From the NCBI RefSeq assembly GCF_021295095.1, contig NZ_JAJLQX010000001.1, positions 62,001 to 126,000 of the forward strand: a stretch of 64,000 bases of DNA, in the 5' to 3' direction. This document shows positions 32,552 through 42,885 of this stretch, piece after piece (the stretch's first letter is position 1; the number at the start of each line of letters is the position of its first letter). Both the position numbers and the translations under genes were made by a program. Under the pieces are notes generated by a model that saw only the letters and a list, made by a program, of their open reading frames with translations, made no database searches and was not told where the DNA came from. This DNA is from Phocaeicola oris (GTDB taxonomy: Bacteria > Bacteroidota > Bacteroidia > Bacteroidales > Bacteroidaceae).

Positions 32552-33709
32552 TTACATTAAACAAGCGTCCAATCCTTTTGTTATAGCTTCTTTATCGAGG
32601 TTCTGGCCGATAAAGACTATCTTTTGCATGCGGTCACCATAATGTTCATCCCAATCTTTCATCATATCAGGATTCTGGTGCATAAAGCGGATAAGTTCTT
32701 CTTCAGGCATGGTAGCATACCATTGTCCTCCCTGGCTGATAGTCTTCTGTACACCTGCCTGCTCGAACACATAACACATTTCCATCTCGTTAGAGAAATA
32801 GCATAAACCTTTTGTACGGATAATGCTTTTAGGCCAATTATCGGAAACAAAATCATCGAACTTCTTTAAGTTGAATGGACGACGTCGATAATAAACAAAT
32901 GTTCCGATACCGTATTCCAGTTCTTCTTCGCTCTCTTCGGCATTCTTGCCCATCTCATCCTCATGCTCCTCTAACTCTTTAATCCAAAGTGGAGACATGG
33001 ATACTTTCTCGAAATTAAATTTCTTTGTGTTGATAATCTTATCCAAATCAATATCGCCGTAATTACACTCCAGCATCTCTGCTTCAGGCTGGATGGTACG
33101 GATAATAGCTTTCATCCGCCCCATTTCTTCAGATTTCACTTCCGAAGTTTTATTTAATAAAATGATATTACAGAATTCTATCTGCTGTATGACAAGATTC
33201 TCCAAGTCATCATCCTTGATGTCTTTTTTCTGTAAATCTTTTCCACATTGAAACTCATCAACCATGCGGAGTGAATCAACAACAGTCACGATACAGTCTA
33301 AATGAACGTTAATGTCTTCGTTATAAATAGGATCTATTTTATCGAATGAAGCAATAGTTTGTGCAATAGGAGCAGGTTCGCAAATACCACTGGCTTCAAT
33401 AACAATGTAGTCGAATTTACGCATGGAAGCAATATCGTGCAATTGCTGTACAAGATCCATCTTCAACGTACAGCAAATACATCCGTTCTGCAGCGCAACC
33501 AGACTGTCATCTTTTTTACCTACAACTCCGCCTTTCTCTATCAATGAGGCATCAATATTGACTTCACCTATGTCGTTGACAATGACTGCGAATTTAATAC
33601 CTTTCTTGTTTGCGAGAATTTTATTTACCAATGTGGTTTTTCCGCTACCTAAATAGCCTGTTAACAGGAGAACAGGCAAATCTTTCTTCTGATAAGTAAT
33701 TGTTGGCAT
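32552..33709 (-). CDS. CobW/ZNG1-type metal-chaperone GTPase
   Basis: A 385-residue G3E GTPase. P-loop [10 protein letters not shown] at 17-26, metal-binding GCICCTL near 75-81, and NKTSE as the guanine-specificity motif near 186. The C-terminal CobW_C domain contains KGLCYFSN. An acidic linker with many Glu and Asp lies near residues 240-265. Such proteins deliver metal, often zinc, to client enzymes; the client is not evident. No Zur site was recognised. Divergent from aspS with back-to-back promoters. Confidence 0.85.
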   Translation of the reverse strand: MPTITYQKKDLPVLLLTGYLGSGKTTLVNKILANKKGIKFAVIVNDIGEVNIDASLIEKGGVVGKKDDSLVALQNGCICCTLKMDLVQQLHDIASMRKFDYIVIEASGICEPAPIAQTIASFDKIDPIYNEDINVHLDCIVTVVDSLRMVDEFQCGKDLQKKDIKDDDLENLVIQQIEFCNIILLNKTSEVKSEEMGRMKAIIRTIQPEAEMLECNYGDIDLDKIINTKKFNFEKVSMSPLWIKELEEHEDEMGKNAEESEEELEYGIGTFVYYRRRPFNLKKFDDFVSDNWPKSIIRTKGLCYFSNEMEMCYVFEQAGVQKTISQGGQWYATMPEEELIRFMHQNPDMMKDWDEHYGDRMQKIVFIGQNLDKEAITKGLDACLM

Positions 33710-33732
33710 ATTCTTTTTCTTTAAATTTCCCG

Positions 33733-33740
33733 CAAAGTTA
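33733..33740 (-). promoter_or_regulatory. -7 promoter element for the CobW-type gene
   Basis: The minus strand reads TAACTTTG (TAnnTTTG), 24 bases upstream of the ATG. Confidence 0.6.
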
Positions 33741-33751
33741 ATACTTTTTCG

Positions 33752-33759
33752 TATCTTTG
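33752..33759 (+). promoter_or_regulatory. -7 promoter element for aspS
   Basis: TATCTTTG (TAnnTTTG), 27 bases before ATG 33786. It overlaps the first codon of the longer frame, showing that frame is not the real start. Confidence 0.65.
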
Positions 33760-33785
33760 TGCGCTTAAATTTATATTATATAACA

Positions 33786-35549
33786 ATGTATAGAACTTAT
33801 ACTTGTGGAGAGTTGAGACTTTCCGACGCAGGAAAAGAAGTAACGCTGGCCGGTTGGGTACAACGGACGCGTAAGATGGGAGGTATGACATTTGTCGACC
33901 TTCGCGATCGTTATGGTATCACTCAGTTGGTTTTCAATGAAGCGATAGATGCTGAACTTTTTGAACAGGCAAATCATTTGGGACGTGAGTATTGCATCAG
34001 GGTTAAGGGTACTGTGAACGAGCGTTCGAATAAAAATAAAAATCTTCCAACCGGTGAGATTGAGTTGGTGGTTTCTTTCTTGAATGTTTTGAGCGAGAGT
34101 GTGACTCCGCCATTCACTATCGAAGATAATACCGACGGTGGTGACGATTTGAGAATGAAGTACCGTTATCTCGATTTACGCCGTTCTTGTGTTCGTAAGA
34201 ATTTGGAGCTACGCCATCGCATGACGATTCTTATTCGTAACTTCCTTGACGCTCACAACTTTATTGAAGTTGAGACTCCTATATTGATTGGTTCTACTCC
34301 TGAAGGCGCACGTGATTTTGTCGTTCCTTCACGTATGAATCCGGGACAGTTTTATGCTCTTCCTCAAAGCCCGCAGACATTGAAGCAACTACTGATGATT
34401 GCCGGTTTCGACCGTTATTTTCAAATTGCGAAATGCTTCCGTGATGAAGATCTTCGTGCCGATCGTCAGCCGGAATTTACTCAGATCGACTGTGAGATGT
34501 CATTTGTTGAGCAAGATGATGTCATTAATCTATTTGAGGATATGGCTCGTCACTTATTCAAGGAGATTCGAGGTGTTGAATTGCCTGCAAAGTTACAACA
34601 AATGACTTGGGCTGAAGCTATGCGACGTTTCGGCAGTGATAAGCCTGATCTTCGTTTCGGGATGGAATTCATTGAGGCGATGGACGTACTAAAAGGTACA
34701 GGAACATTTTCTGTATTCGATAATGCTGAATATATTGGAGGTATCTGTGTACCGGGATGCGCGAATTATACACGTAAACAGTTGGATCAGTTGACCGATT
34801 TTGTTAAGAAACCTCAGATCGGCGCCAAAGGTTTGGTATACGTTAAATACGATGAGGACGGTACCATAAAGAGCAGTATCGATAAGTTTTATGCTCCTGA
34901 GGTTTTCCTTAAGTTGAAGGAGAAAATGGGAGCTAAGAATGGCGACTTAGTTCTGATTCTAAGTGGAGACAATGCCAATAGAACACGTGTTCAACTTTGT
35001 TCACTTCGCTTGGAGATGGGAGATCGACTTGGACTTCGCGACAAGAATAAATTTGAGTGTTTGTGGATTATCGACTTTCCGTTGTTTGAGTGGAGTGATG
35101 AGGAACAACGTTTGATGTCTACCCATCATCCGTTTACCATGCCGAATCCTGATGACGTTTCTCTTTTGGATGAGCATCCTGAAAAGGTTCGTGCCAAAGC
35201 TTACGATTTTGTTTGCAATGGTATAGAAGTTGGTGGTGGCAGTCTTCGTATCCACGACAGTAAGTTGCAGGAGAAGATGTTCCAAGTATTGGGTTTCACT
35301 CAGGAGAAAGCGATGGCTCAGTTTGGATTCTTAATTAATGCATTCAAATATGGCGCGCCTCCTCATGCAGGTCTTGCTTTTGGCTTGGATCGCTTTGTCA
35401 GTATTATGGCAGGTCTGGACAGTATTCGTGATTGCATTGCATTCCCGAAGAACAATAGTGGACGCGATGTCATGCTTGACGCTCCATCCGAATTAGATCC
35501 GAAACAATTGGATGAGCTTCAATTAAAGATTGACTTAAAGAAAGAATAA
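33786..35549 (+). CDS. aspS: aspartyl-tRNA synthetase
   Basis: A 587-residue class II synthetase. N-terminal OB-fold anticodon-binding domain (about 1-105, [21 protein letters not shown]), catalytic domain with [18 protein letters not shown] (motif 2), a bacterial GAD insertion in the middle, and [10 protein letters not shown] (motif 3) near the end. The start is ATG 33786 ([10 protein letters not shown]), the family start, because the promoter element overlaps the upstream extension. The long bacterial form could be discriminating or not; that cannot be told here. Confidence 0.96.
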   Translation: MYRTYTCGELRLSDAGKEVTLAGWVQRTRKMGGMTFVDLRDRYGITQLVFNEAIDAELFEQANHLGREYCIRVKGTVNERSNKNKNLPTGEIELVVSFLNVLSESVTPPFTIEDNTDGGDDLRMKYRYLDLRRSCVRKNLELRHRMTILIRNFLDAHNFIEVETPILIGSTPEGARDFVVPSRMNPGQFYALPQSPQTLKQLLMIAGFDRYFQIAKCFRDEDLRADRQPEFTQIDCEMSFVEQDDVINLFEDMARHLFKEIRGVELPAKLQQMTWAEAMRRFGSDKPDLRFGMEFIEAMDVLKGTGTFSVFDNAEYIGGICVPGCANYTRKQLDQLTDFVKKPQIGAKGLVYVKYDEDGTIKSSIDKFYAPEVFLKLKEKMGAKNGDLVLILSGDNANRTRVQLCSLRLEMGDRLGLRDKNKFECLWIIDFPLFEWSDEEQRLMSTHHPFTMPNPDDVSLLDEHPEKVRAKAYDFVCNGIEVGGGSLRIHDSKLQEKMFQVLGFTQEKAMAQFGFLINAFKYGAPPHAGLAFGLDRFVSIMAGLDSIRDCIAFPKNNSGRDVMLDAPSELDPKQLDELQLKIDLKKE

Positions 35550-35570
35550 GAAAGACAAATTCAATATAGA

Positions 35571-35605
35571 AAAGGACGAGTTAAAAAACAGACTCGTCCT
35601 TTTTT
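35571..35605 (+). terminator. terminator of aspS
   Basis: AAAGGACGAGT (35571-35581) and ACTCGTCCTTT (35592-35602) form an 11-bp stem followed by T residues. Confidence 0.9.
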
Positions 35606-35617
35606 AATGTTAGTAAC

Positions 35618-35805
35618 CGATACGAGTCTCTTGTGAAAAGGATCAATAATAAGAGCTCAACTCATACGTATGAGTTGAGCAACTGATGCGGATGAGTTGT
35701 CAAAGTCATCCGCATGAACTTGCCAACTCATCCGCATAAAACAGTCAAGAGATACTGATCACTTTTTCAATTTATACTCATCACTTAAAATACAGATATT
35801 TATTG
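35618..35805 (+). repeat. 22-bp phased near-palindrome array, locus 4
   Basis: Strong cores at 35662 (TCATACGTATGA, a perfect palindrome), 35684 (TGATGCGGATGA), 35706 (TCATCCGCATGA) and 35728 (TCATCCGCATAA). Weaker in-phase units at 35618, 35640, 35750 (AGATACTGATCA), 35772 (TTATACTCATCA) and 35794, all exactly 22 bp apart. Immediately follows the aspS terminator and runs to the 3' end of the convergent aguB gene. Confidence 0.85.
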
Positions 35806-35831
35806 CCGATAGAATAAGCCCTCAACTATAT

Positions 35832-36719
35832 TTAGTCGGCAAAGCGTTTAAGCAGATCCTCGTACTTATCTATTCGTCTGTCACGAAGGAAAGGCCACCA
35901 TCTTCTCACATTTTCACTGCGAGTGAGATCCACATCTGCCACTATATTTTCTTCTTCCACATCACCTGCGTGCGCCAAGAATTCGCCTTGCGGACCGACT
36001 ACAAAACTATTTCCCCAGAACTGAATACCATTCGTTTGCTTGCTTGGATCCGGTTCCAAACCAACACGGTTGACTGCTACAACAGGTAATCCGTTTGCTA
36101 TGGCATGACCTCGCTGAACCGTCATCCATGCATTCAGCTGGCGTTGTTTTTCCTCTTTTGTGTCGGAACTTTCGAATCCGATGGCTGTTGGATAAATTAA
36201 GATTTCCGCGCCTTTCAAAGCCATTATACGTGCTCCTTCCGGATACCACTGATCCCAACAAACTTGCACGCCGAGAACGCCAAGGGATGTTTTTATCGGG
36301 TTAAAGCCTAAATCTCCCGGAGTGAAATAGAATTTCTCGTAATAGGCCGGATCGTCAGGTATGTGCATCTTGCGGTATTTTCCGGCTATACTTCCGTCTT
36401 TTTCAAAAACAACAGCCGTATTATGATACACTCCCGGAGCACGGCGTTCAAATAAAGATGTCACCAGAATAATACCATATTGAGCGGCTATTTCACCATA
36501 AAATTTTGTTGAAGGGCCGGGAATAGGTTCTGCCAAGTTGAAGTTATCAACACTTTCCATCTGACAGAAATATAACGAATTGTGTAACTCCTGTAATACT
36601 ACCAACCGGGCACCTTTCTCAACTACCTCTTTTATATTGGCAGCTAATTTTTGTTTGTTCTGTTCAATGTCAGCCACACATTTTTGCTGAACGATTCCTA
36701 TTTTAATGATTCTTTCCAT
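35832..36719 (-). CDS. aguB: N-carbamoylputrescine amidase
   Basis: A 295-residue nitrilase-superfamily enzyme converting N-carbamoylputrescine to putrescine, CO2 and ammonia. The Glu-Lys-Cys triad lies in LQELHNSLYF, YRKMHIPDDP and VCWDQWYPEGAR. The start is ATG 36719 (MERIIKIGIVQQK), which overlaps the end of aguA by 22 bases; a longer frame to 36797 adds residues with no family match. Translationally coupled to aguA, completing the agmatine-to-putrescine route. Arginine decarboxylase is not in the window. Confidence 0.94.
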   Translation of the reverse strand: MERIIKIGIVQQKCVADIEQNKQKLAANIKEVVEKGARLVVLQELHNSLYFCQMESVDNFNLAEPIPGPSTKFYGEIAAQYGIILVTSLFERRAPGVYHNTAVVFEKDGSIAGKYRKMHIPDDPAYYEKFYFTPGDLGFNPIKTSLGVLGVQVCWDQWYPEGARIMALKGAEILIYPTAIGFESSDTKEEKQRQLNAWMTVQRGHAIANGLPVVAVNRVGLEPDPSKQTNGIQFWGNSFVVGPQGEFLAHAGDVEEENIVADVDLTRSENVRRWWPFLRDRRIDKYEDLLKRFAD

Positions 36720-37756
36720 TTCTTTATATATACGCCTTCCGGAAATTGCATTGTCGAGCAATGTAATGATCCGTGCTGCTGTATCAGAGCAAGACAATTT
36801 ATGCCGACAATGTCTTTATCAGGAAATGCTTCGGTTAATATTTCTTTTGCTTTTGTATCGTTTGCTACCTGATTATAAGTAGGGTAAAGAACGGCTTCAT
36901 TCATAATCAGGAAGTTGGCATAAGTGGCCGGTAATCGGTTGCCTTCTATATCACGTACCTCATCAGCCATAGGCAGAGGAAGCAATCTGAAAGGTTGTCC
37001 GCAAAGTGTACGGAAGTTTTTCAGTTCCTCCTCCATTAGTTTCAAGGCATTATAATGTTCGTCTCGCGCGTCTGTACATTTCACATAGACGATAGTATCA
37101 TTCGGACAGAGACGGGCTAACGTATCTACATGGCTGTCGGTATCATCACCGGCCAAATATCCATGACGCAACCAGAGCACTTGTTTCAACCCGAACCGTT
37201 CTTTTAAAAAAGATTCTATTTCATGAACGTCTAAAGTGTCGTTTCGGTTTGGAGAAAGCAGACATTCTGTTGTAGTAAGTAATGTTCCTTTACCGTCACT
37301 CTCAATTGATCCTCCTTCCAAAACATAATTTCTACAATCTTTATACGCTCCATTTAGTAGTCCTGATCGGTATAGTTTTGAATTTATCTGATTATCTTTG
37401 TTAGCAGCGAATTTCAGTCCCCAACCATTAAAGCGGAAGTCGAGCAGGAGTGGAGTTCCTTTTTTGTTCAGTAATGTGATGAATCCGTGATCACGTGCCC
37501 ATGTGTCGTTGGTGTCGCATTCAAAGAAAATGATATTTCCTACTTCCACATTGTTCTTTGTAAGGAAACACTTCACAGAATCCACTTCGGGGCTGACAAT
37601 GAGTAACGGCTCTCTTTTTACTATCTCCCGGGTTATGTGCAGATAGCAGTCCTCTACCTCATGGAGTATATAGTTCCAATCGGTTCCGGCGTGCGGCCAA
37701 GTGAGTTGTATCAAGCTTTGGCAATGCCATTCTGATGGTAAATAATATTCACTCAT
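36698..37756 (-). CDS. aguA: agmatine deiminase
   Basis: A 352-residue guanidino-group hydrolase turning agmatine into N-carbamoylputrescine. Family motifs: WPHAGTDWNYI (N-terminal), NDTWARDHGF, LEGGSIESDGKGTLLTT, LRHGYLAGDDTDSHVD, and the C-terminal catalytic cysteine in GSLHCSTMQFP. Overlaps tamB upstream (ATGA) and aguB downstream, so the three genes are one transcript. Confidence 0.95.
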   Translation of the reverse strand: MSEYYLPSEWHCQSLIQLTWPHAGTDWNYILHEVEDCYLHITREIVKREPLLIVSPEVDSVKCFLTKNNVEVGNIIFFECDTNDTWARDHGFITLLNKKGTPLLLDFRFNGWGLKFAANKDNQINSKLYRSGLLNGAYKDCRNYVLEGGSIESDGKGTLLTTTECLLSPNRNDTLDVHEIESFLKERFGLKQVLWLRHGYLAGDDTDSHVDTLARLCPNDTIVYVKCTDARDEHYNALKLMEEELKNFRTLCGQPFRLLPLPMADEVRDIEGNRLPATYANFLIMNEAVLYPTYNQVANDTKAKEILTEAFPDKDIVGINCLALIQQHGSLHCSTMQFPEGVYIKKWKESLK

Positions 37757-40700
37757 CTATTTCTTTCTTCATTAAAATAAATCATTTGTGATGTATCTCG
37801 TTTTTGCTTGGATACCAGTACGGGTGTTACATTATTCCGCTGGTTTCGCATCTCTTCTTTTCGTTTCTTACGCCGAAAGATCTTAAACATATCCAACCAA
37901 TTGTCCAAATCTCTTTTATAAATAATTCCGACCCCCTGAGTAGTTAAAGTAGACTTCACAAAGTAACGATTATTAGTTTGGTTATAGCCTTTCAACTGCC
38001 ATTCGCCATTCTTTGTCAAAAGCCAACGAGCCTCAAAGTCGCCTACAAAGTTAGTATTGGCCAAGGCATTATCCCGATAGCCGAAGTTACCATTTATCAA
38101 TAATCGATTGTTCAGTAATCGGCCGGAGAGAATGGCCTGTGCTTCCATATCGCTCCATCCTTCTTGACCGGAACTGAAGTTTGCGCCTATGTTCCAGTTC
38201 TTGTTTGTCATCCATTGTGAGATCATATTGTTCAATTGGCTTGAAATAGTTGAGAGAGCCAGTGAGCTGGTTGCATTTCCTTGTGAGGCAGTAGTATTGG
38301 CCGCGTAATCGTACGTGTAGAATTTACCGATACCCAATAGATAAATGATTTGTGTATTCATCTGTTCTTCGGTAGCTGTGATACTCTTTACCAGTTCTCG
38401 GTCTTCCTCACTGACCGTTGGCAGTTCCAAATCGAAATGGATTTCCGGATCACTTAGGTTACCTGTCAGATTCATCAGACAATTTACTTTGATGGATGAT
38501 TGGCTGGAGTTTAGATCCCCTATGCCCAAGTCGTTCAATGAAACGGCCGGTACGGTATAAACCGCTTGAACATCGACATTTGCATGATACGGGTCGCCAG
38601 AGAAGTTGACCGTACCACCTTGTTGCAGAGCAAAATCCTTACGTATTACCTCTTGCATGCTCAACTTATATATACCTTGATTAATAATGTATGAGCCGAA
38701 TATCTTCATATCACCTTTATTAAAATAGTTTACCTGAAGATTTCCATTTCCCGTAGCAGATATGAAGTCTCCGGCTATCGGATCCATAATGACGCGGATG
38801 GTTGCATCGTTGTTCGCGTCAATCAGCAGATTCATTCTTAAGTCCATAGGCGGACCATCATCTTCCTTAGTCTCTTTGACATCCGATGGATGATAAAGAT
38901 GAGTTTGAATACTGTCCTGAATTCTCCTCGGAGTCTTGTCAATAAACGTAATAAATTGATTATCGGTGGCTTCAGTAGTGATACCTGTCACATAAGTAAA
39001 CTCGCTGTTACGAGCTGTAGTTACTTTTGCGTTGATATTCAATGCGTTGTTTCCACCATTGAGCGATACGTTTCCTGTAGCATATATTCTACCATAGAAG
39101 GGCATATCATCTGTCCCTTGTGTATTATACATCAGCATATTTGTGCCTCTGATATCAAAGTTATACGACAAGTCTGTCAACTTATGATGATGAATAACAC
39201 CGTTTGCTATACCATCATGTCCTTCCGGATCTTTTAAATGCACATTCTTAAAAATGATATTCCCGGTATTTCCGGAGTAAAGATGTACAGAATCGTTTGG
39301 AATAGTAAATCCCGTATTCAGAACCTTTACAAATCCGTTGGCATTAGCTCTCAAATCTCCTTCTATATCAATGAATGAAAGTGGTCCGAATAGATGGATA
39401 TATCCGTTGGCACGACCGGTTAATTGACTGAATATACCTTCTACAAACGGATGAAGGAACGCGATATTTGTACTGTCGGCATAGATTTTCAGGTCAATTT
39501 CTTCATTCTTAAGAGATAACATACCATCCACACGGGTCTTCGATATGTTCGGCTCCTGCATATTGACTAAGAAATGAAATCCTCCTTTCTCATTATCCCA
39601 TAATCCATGAATTTTGGCATCACCGAGAGGAGAGTTATTCAGCAGAAAGTTGTGTACGCTTAGGTTGGTGTTCATATCCATATCTTTCCCCAGCGCGCCT
39701 TTCACGTTTACCTTACCTGTTACTCCGCCGCCAAAGGTGAGCAGATCAAAATTGGTCATGGAAAGGATATAGCTTAAGTCAATATCTTTTAAATCCACCA
39801 AACAAGAATCTTTCATATTCTTGGTGAGCTTACCGTTTATTTTTATATACTGGTCGTCATGCTCAAAGAGAAAGTTGCTGACATATATTTTTCCCGAATC
39901 AACTTCTACCTGTGAAGGATGGATATTCCAAATAGTATCGTTCATCACTACATGAGTAGGTTCTATATCAATGAGTGCATTCAGCAGCGGGTGTTTTCCT
40001 TCCGTCTTCGAGAAATGTGTTGTCGATGCCAGCTTACCCACATAAGTGGCATGGGTATTATTTCCCCAATTGATGATAGTTTTCAGGTTATCATTTTTTG
40101 CTTTTGCCTCAACAGCTACATTCAGCATGCCACCTGTTTTAAGCAACATACCTGTTCGTAAGTTACAAAGGAATTGATCTTGGGAGTTTTCACAAATCAG
40201 ATTACCCGAATCAAAAAGAGTTTTGTTATATTGGAACTCAGAGAAATGTCCTTCTACGCGAATCTTTTCCTCATTATCGTTGATGCTTCCTGAGAGGGTA
40301 GCGGGATAATGCAGCTCTAACGGAAGCCGGAATATCTGCTTAAAGAAAGTGGCATCATTGATGTTTAGTGTAAAGTCGAAGTTATTATGCGGAACTTTGG
40401 CATCTTTCTTTAATGTCAGCAAAGAAGGAATGTATCGTTGTATAGTGTGTAGGATGCTGGCTGGTAATGTCTTATATGAATAGTCTCCTCTTACCGTCGC
40501 TTTGAGGAATGGCGAATTGATGTGAAGCTCTTTGTCCGTATCGTTTATTTTGTTCGAGGTGATGGTAAGATTACTCAATTGGTATTCCGTACTGTCTGAA
40601 CTGCTAAGTGTCAAGCTATCGAGTGATATGGTTCCTATCAGATCGTCAATGGAATGTCCGGTAAAGTTGGCTGCTATATTAAACGAGAATGCTTTATCAG

Positions 40701-42306
40701 CATATTTGTCCGACAAATGCAGCTCTTTCAAACGCAAGTTGCGTACTGAGGTGGTAATGTTATAGGTGGGAACAGCCTGTAATCGGTTAAACTTTCCGTT
40801 CAGCTCTATGGTTCCGTTAGGGTCGTTCATTGTCAGGTTCCCGTTGAACCCTCCATCTTTTAAGTTTCCGTCCAGTATGATATTCTCATATTTATAGTTG
40901 CTGTATACCAGAGAATTGATTACTCCTTTCACTGTTGTTTCTGGGTATCGGTTTTGGTGATTAAAGCCGGTCAAGTCAAGGTCAAAGTCGGCTTCACCTA
41001 AATTCTCGTCACCAATTAGTTTGCCAATGTTCAGATTCGTACTTTTAATGTTACCCGAATAGTTTAGTTTATTCTTTTCACCTAAAGTTATGCGTCCTTC
41101 ACCACTTACATCTCCAATGCCCGACCTGATATTAGTGATAATATTCAGGTTGCTTAAATAGCCGTTAACCATACCATTCAACTGAATATGATGGACTCTC
41201 TGCATAACCGCTTTTACTCCTCCGAAGAAAGAATTTCCTAAAAAATCAATACCGCTGCTATCCACTTCAACCTGTTTCAATCGCCCTTCAATACGCGTTT
41301 TCTTTCCGGCTTGCCAATCATGTACTGTTCCATTACCGGCTATGACAATACCGTTTGAATTGTTGATTTCAAGTAATGGTGTGGTCAGATCATGTCCTTT
41401 CCCCTCGAATTCAAAATGGACATCGAAACGTGTTTTTAAAGCGAAGAGCGTAGGAACGATAGGTGCCATGTCTGTAGGCGAAACAGAGGCTGCAAGTTTT
41501 CCTTTATAGGTTACATCATCGCTTAGTTTAAACAAATTCTCTGCCTTATTATATTGGCAAATTAAGGTATCAATACTTAAATCAGAGTTTGAAAGTTCTA
41601 TTTTGAAATTATTGATTAACAGTTTATTATTATTTGCTGTAACCTTTGCTGCTGCCTTTTTAAGACTAAATCCTGATTGTTCATCAAAACTGATTCTTCG
41701 GATAGAGGCATTTAATGTATCTTTTGTCAGTGTCTTGAGCGAAATCGTCGCGGCGAAGTTGGTCACCCCTATATGATTCTTATCAAATTTATTCGGTGTG
41801 GACGGTTCAGAAAGCACGTCATAGATTACACGACCTCGCCGTATCAGTACGGAATTGACCCGCAGGTCGAGTTTAAAATCTTTCTTCACCGTATCTTTCG
41901 AAGCGAAAGCATCCAAAACGAATTGGAAGTTGGGGTTATCTGTGGGAGTGTTCTTGTTAAAGTTTGCAGTGAATCCGAAGAACTGTACGCTGCTGATAGA
42001 GATTTTTTTCTTCAATAAAGGAAGAATATCGAATTTAGCTGACAATCGGGTAACATTGAGCATCTGCTTGTTCTGCCGATCATTCATAGTTACATCCTCT
42101 ATGATGATTCGGTTCAGCAGTCCCATGTCGACTTTGCCTATCGACAGTTCCGTATGCAATTTTTCTTTTAATGCACCGGTTACGGCAAAAGCTATCTTGC
42201 TCTGAACAAAAGGTATGTTCAGCAGTACGATAATGCCTAAGTAAAGTCCTATCACAAGCCCTACCGGAATGTATATCGAATATTTTATTCCTTTCGAAAC
42301 AGTCAT
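37753..42306 (-). CDS. tamB: TamB-family translocation and assembly module protein
   Basis: A 1517-residue envelope protein. One N-terminal membrane helix (about 9-32) is followed by a very long beta-rich region of repeated strands (beta-groove type). The C-terminal DUF490/TamB domain (about 1150-1450) has GDFISATGNGNLQVNY and QGIYKLSMQEVIRKDF. It is thought to bridge inner and outer membranes and move lipids or assist outer-membrane protein assembly. No BamA-like TamA gene adjoins it. Shares an ATGA overlap with aguA. Confidence 0.9.
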   Translation of the reverse strand: MTVSKGIKYSIYIPVGLVIGLYLGIIVLLNIPFVQSKIAFAVTGALKEKLHTELSIGKVDMGLLNRIIIEDVTMNDRQNKQMLNVTRLSAKFDILPLLKKKISISSVQFFGFTANFNKNTPTDNPNFQFVLDAFASKDTVKKDFKLDLRVNSVLIRRGRVIYDVLSEPSTPNKFDKNHIGVTNFAATISLKTLTKDTLNASIRRISFDEQSGFSLKKAAAKVTANNNKLLINNFKIELSNSDLSIDTLICQYNKAENLFKLSDDVTYKGKLAASVSPTDMAPIVPTLFALKTRFDVHFEFEGKGHDLTTPLLEINNSNGIVIAGNGTVHDWQAGKKTRIEGRLKQVEVDSSGIDFLGNSFFGGVKAVMQRVHHIQLNGMVNGYLSNLNIITNIRSGIGDVSGEGRITLGEKNKLNYSGNIKSTNLNIGKLIGDENLGEADFDLDLTGFNHQNRYPETTVKGVINSLVYSNYKYENIILDGNLKDGGFNGNLTMNDPNGTIELNGKFNRLQAVPTYNITTSVRNLRLKELHLSDKYADKAFSFNIAANFTGHSIDDLIGTISLDSLTLSSSDSTEYQLSNLTITSNKINDTDKELHINSPFLKATVRGDYSYKTLPASILHTIQRYIPSLLTLKKDAKVPHNNFDFTLNINDATFFKQIFRLPLELHYPATLSGSINDNEEKIRVEGHFSEFQYNKTLFDSGNLICENSQDQFLCNLRTGMLLKTGGMLNVAVEAKAKNDNLKTIINWGNNTHATYVGKLASTTHFSKTEGKHPLLNALIDIEPTHVVMNDTIWNIHPSQVEVDSGKIYVSNFLFEHDDQYIKINGKLTKNMKDSCLVDLKDIDLSYILSMTNFDLLTFGGGVTGKVNVKGALGKDMDMNTNLSVHNFLLNNSPLGDAKIHGLWDNEKGGFHFLVNMQEPNISKTRVDGMLSLKNEEIDLKIYADSTNIAFLHPFVEGIFSQLTGRANGYIHLFGPLSFIDIEGDLRANANGFVKVLNTGFTIPNDSVHLYSGNTGNIIFKNVHLKDPEGHDGIANGVIHHHKLTDLSYNFDIRGTNMLMYNTQGTDDMPFYGRIYATGNVSLNGGNNALNINAKVTTARNSEFTYVTGITTEATDNQFITFIDKTPRRIQDSIQTHLYHPSDVKETKEDDGPPMDLRMNLLIDANNDATIRVIMDPIAGDFISATGNGNLQVNYFNKGDMKIFGSYIINQGIYKLSMQEVIRKDFALQQGGTVNFSGDPYHANVDVQAVYTVPAVSLNDLGIGDLNSSQSSIKVNCLMNLTGNLSDPEIHFDLELPTVSEEDRELVKSITATEEQMNTQIIYLLGIGKFYTYDYAANTTASQGNATSSLALSTISSQLNNMISQWMTNKNWNIGANFSSGQEGWSDMEAQAILSGRLLNNRLLINGNFGYRDNALANTNFVGDFEARWLLTKNGEWQLKGYNQTNNRYFVKSTLTTQGVGIIYKRDLDNWLDMFKIFRRKKRKEEMRNQRNNVTPVLVSKQKRDTSQMIYFNEERNR

Positions 42307-42484
42307 TATTCTTTAAACAGACAAATTTATAAATTCTGAAGAACGCTACCTAACGATTGCCTGTTTTTTAACAAACTATACCTATTAAAAGTCTCCGATG
42401 GATTATATAGCTATTGATATATGTAGCATTTAGACGCGGATTCATCTTAAAATATAGTCGGTTAGAACGAATGTTCTTTGTTTT

Positions 42485-42604
42485 TCATATTCATAAACTC
42501 GCAAATCATAAGAAAATATAGGTGTATCACGTGCGTGGTACAGATGGCTCACGTGCGTGATACACATGCCTCACATGCGTGATACACTTGATTCACGTAC
42601 GTGG
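42485..42604 (+). repeat. 22-bp phased array, locus 5, variant core TCACGTGCGTGA
   Basis: Cores begin at 42527 (TCACGTGCGTGG), 42549 (TCACGTGCGTGA), 42571 (TCACATGCGTGA) and 42593 (TCACGTACGTGG), exactly 22 bp apart. Preceded by TCATAAGAAA at 42506 and TCATATTCATAA at 42485, which match the marker units at other loci in the same relative place. Same layout as the TCATRCGNATGA arrays but with a different core. It lies in the 579-base gap between tamB and the radical SAM gene; no gene was seen in the gap. Confidence 0.85.
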
Positions 42605-42634
42605 TACACTTAAATTATAAGCCTAAACGGAAAT

Positions 42635-42681
42635 AAAAAGAAAGCCTGCCATTGTTTTATCAACGACAGACTCTTCTTTTT
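42635..42681 (-). terminator. weak terminator-like hairpin after the radical SAM gene
   Basis: An imperfect inverted repeat (AAAAAGAAAGCCTG with CAGACTCTTCTTTTT) on the minus strand ends in T residues. The position fits the end of the radical SAM operon, about 200 bases downstream of it. Imperfect pairing keeps the call low. Confidence 0.35.
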
Positions 42682-42730
42682 GAGCTGTATCAACTCACGT
42701 AGTTATGAAATGAATAGATTGAATTATTAG

Positions 42731-42799
42731 TAAAAAAGATACTTATTGACAAAGTGAAAAAATCAAACTGTTCATATTTTTTTTACATAGGAAAAGTAT
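42731..42799. repeat. left copy of imperfect direct repeat flanking the AT-rich island
   Basis: A segment with TTATTGACAA, an A/T-rich middle, and ACATAGGA followed by AGTAT. The same order of blocks recurs at 45612-45677, about 2.88 kb away, in the same orientation. I estimate identity at about two thirds by eye. Confidence 0.5.
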
Positions 42800-42885
42800 A
42801 CAGCCAACCGATTATGGTCAATACATGTTCGTATCATTGTTATCATAGTTAGTATCCCTATAGAAATTTATTGATTAGATCACTT

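Noticed and set aside
36720-36797. N-terminal extension of aguB
   Set aside because: The nitrilase fold starts at MERIIKIGIVQQK; the extra residues overlap aguA and have no family match.
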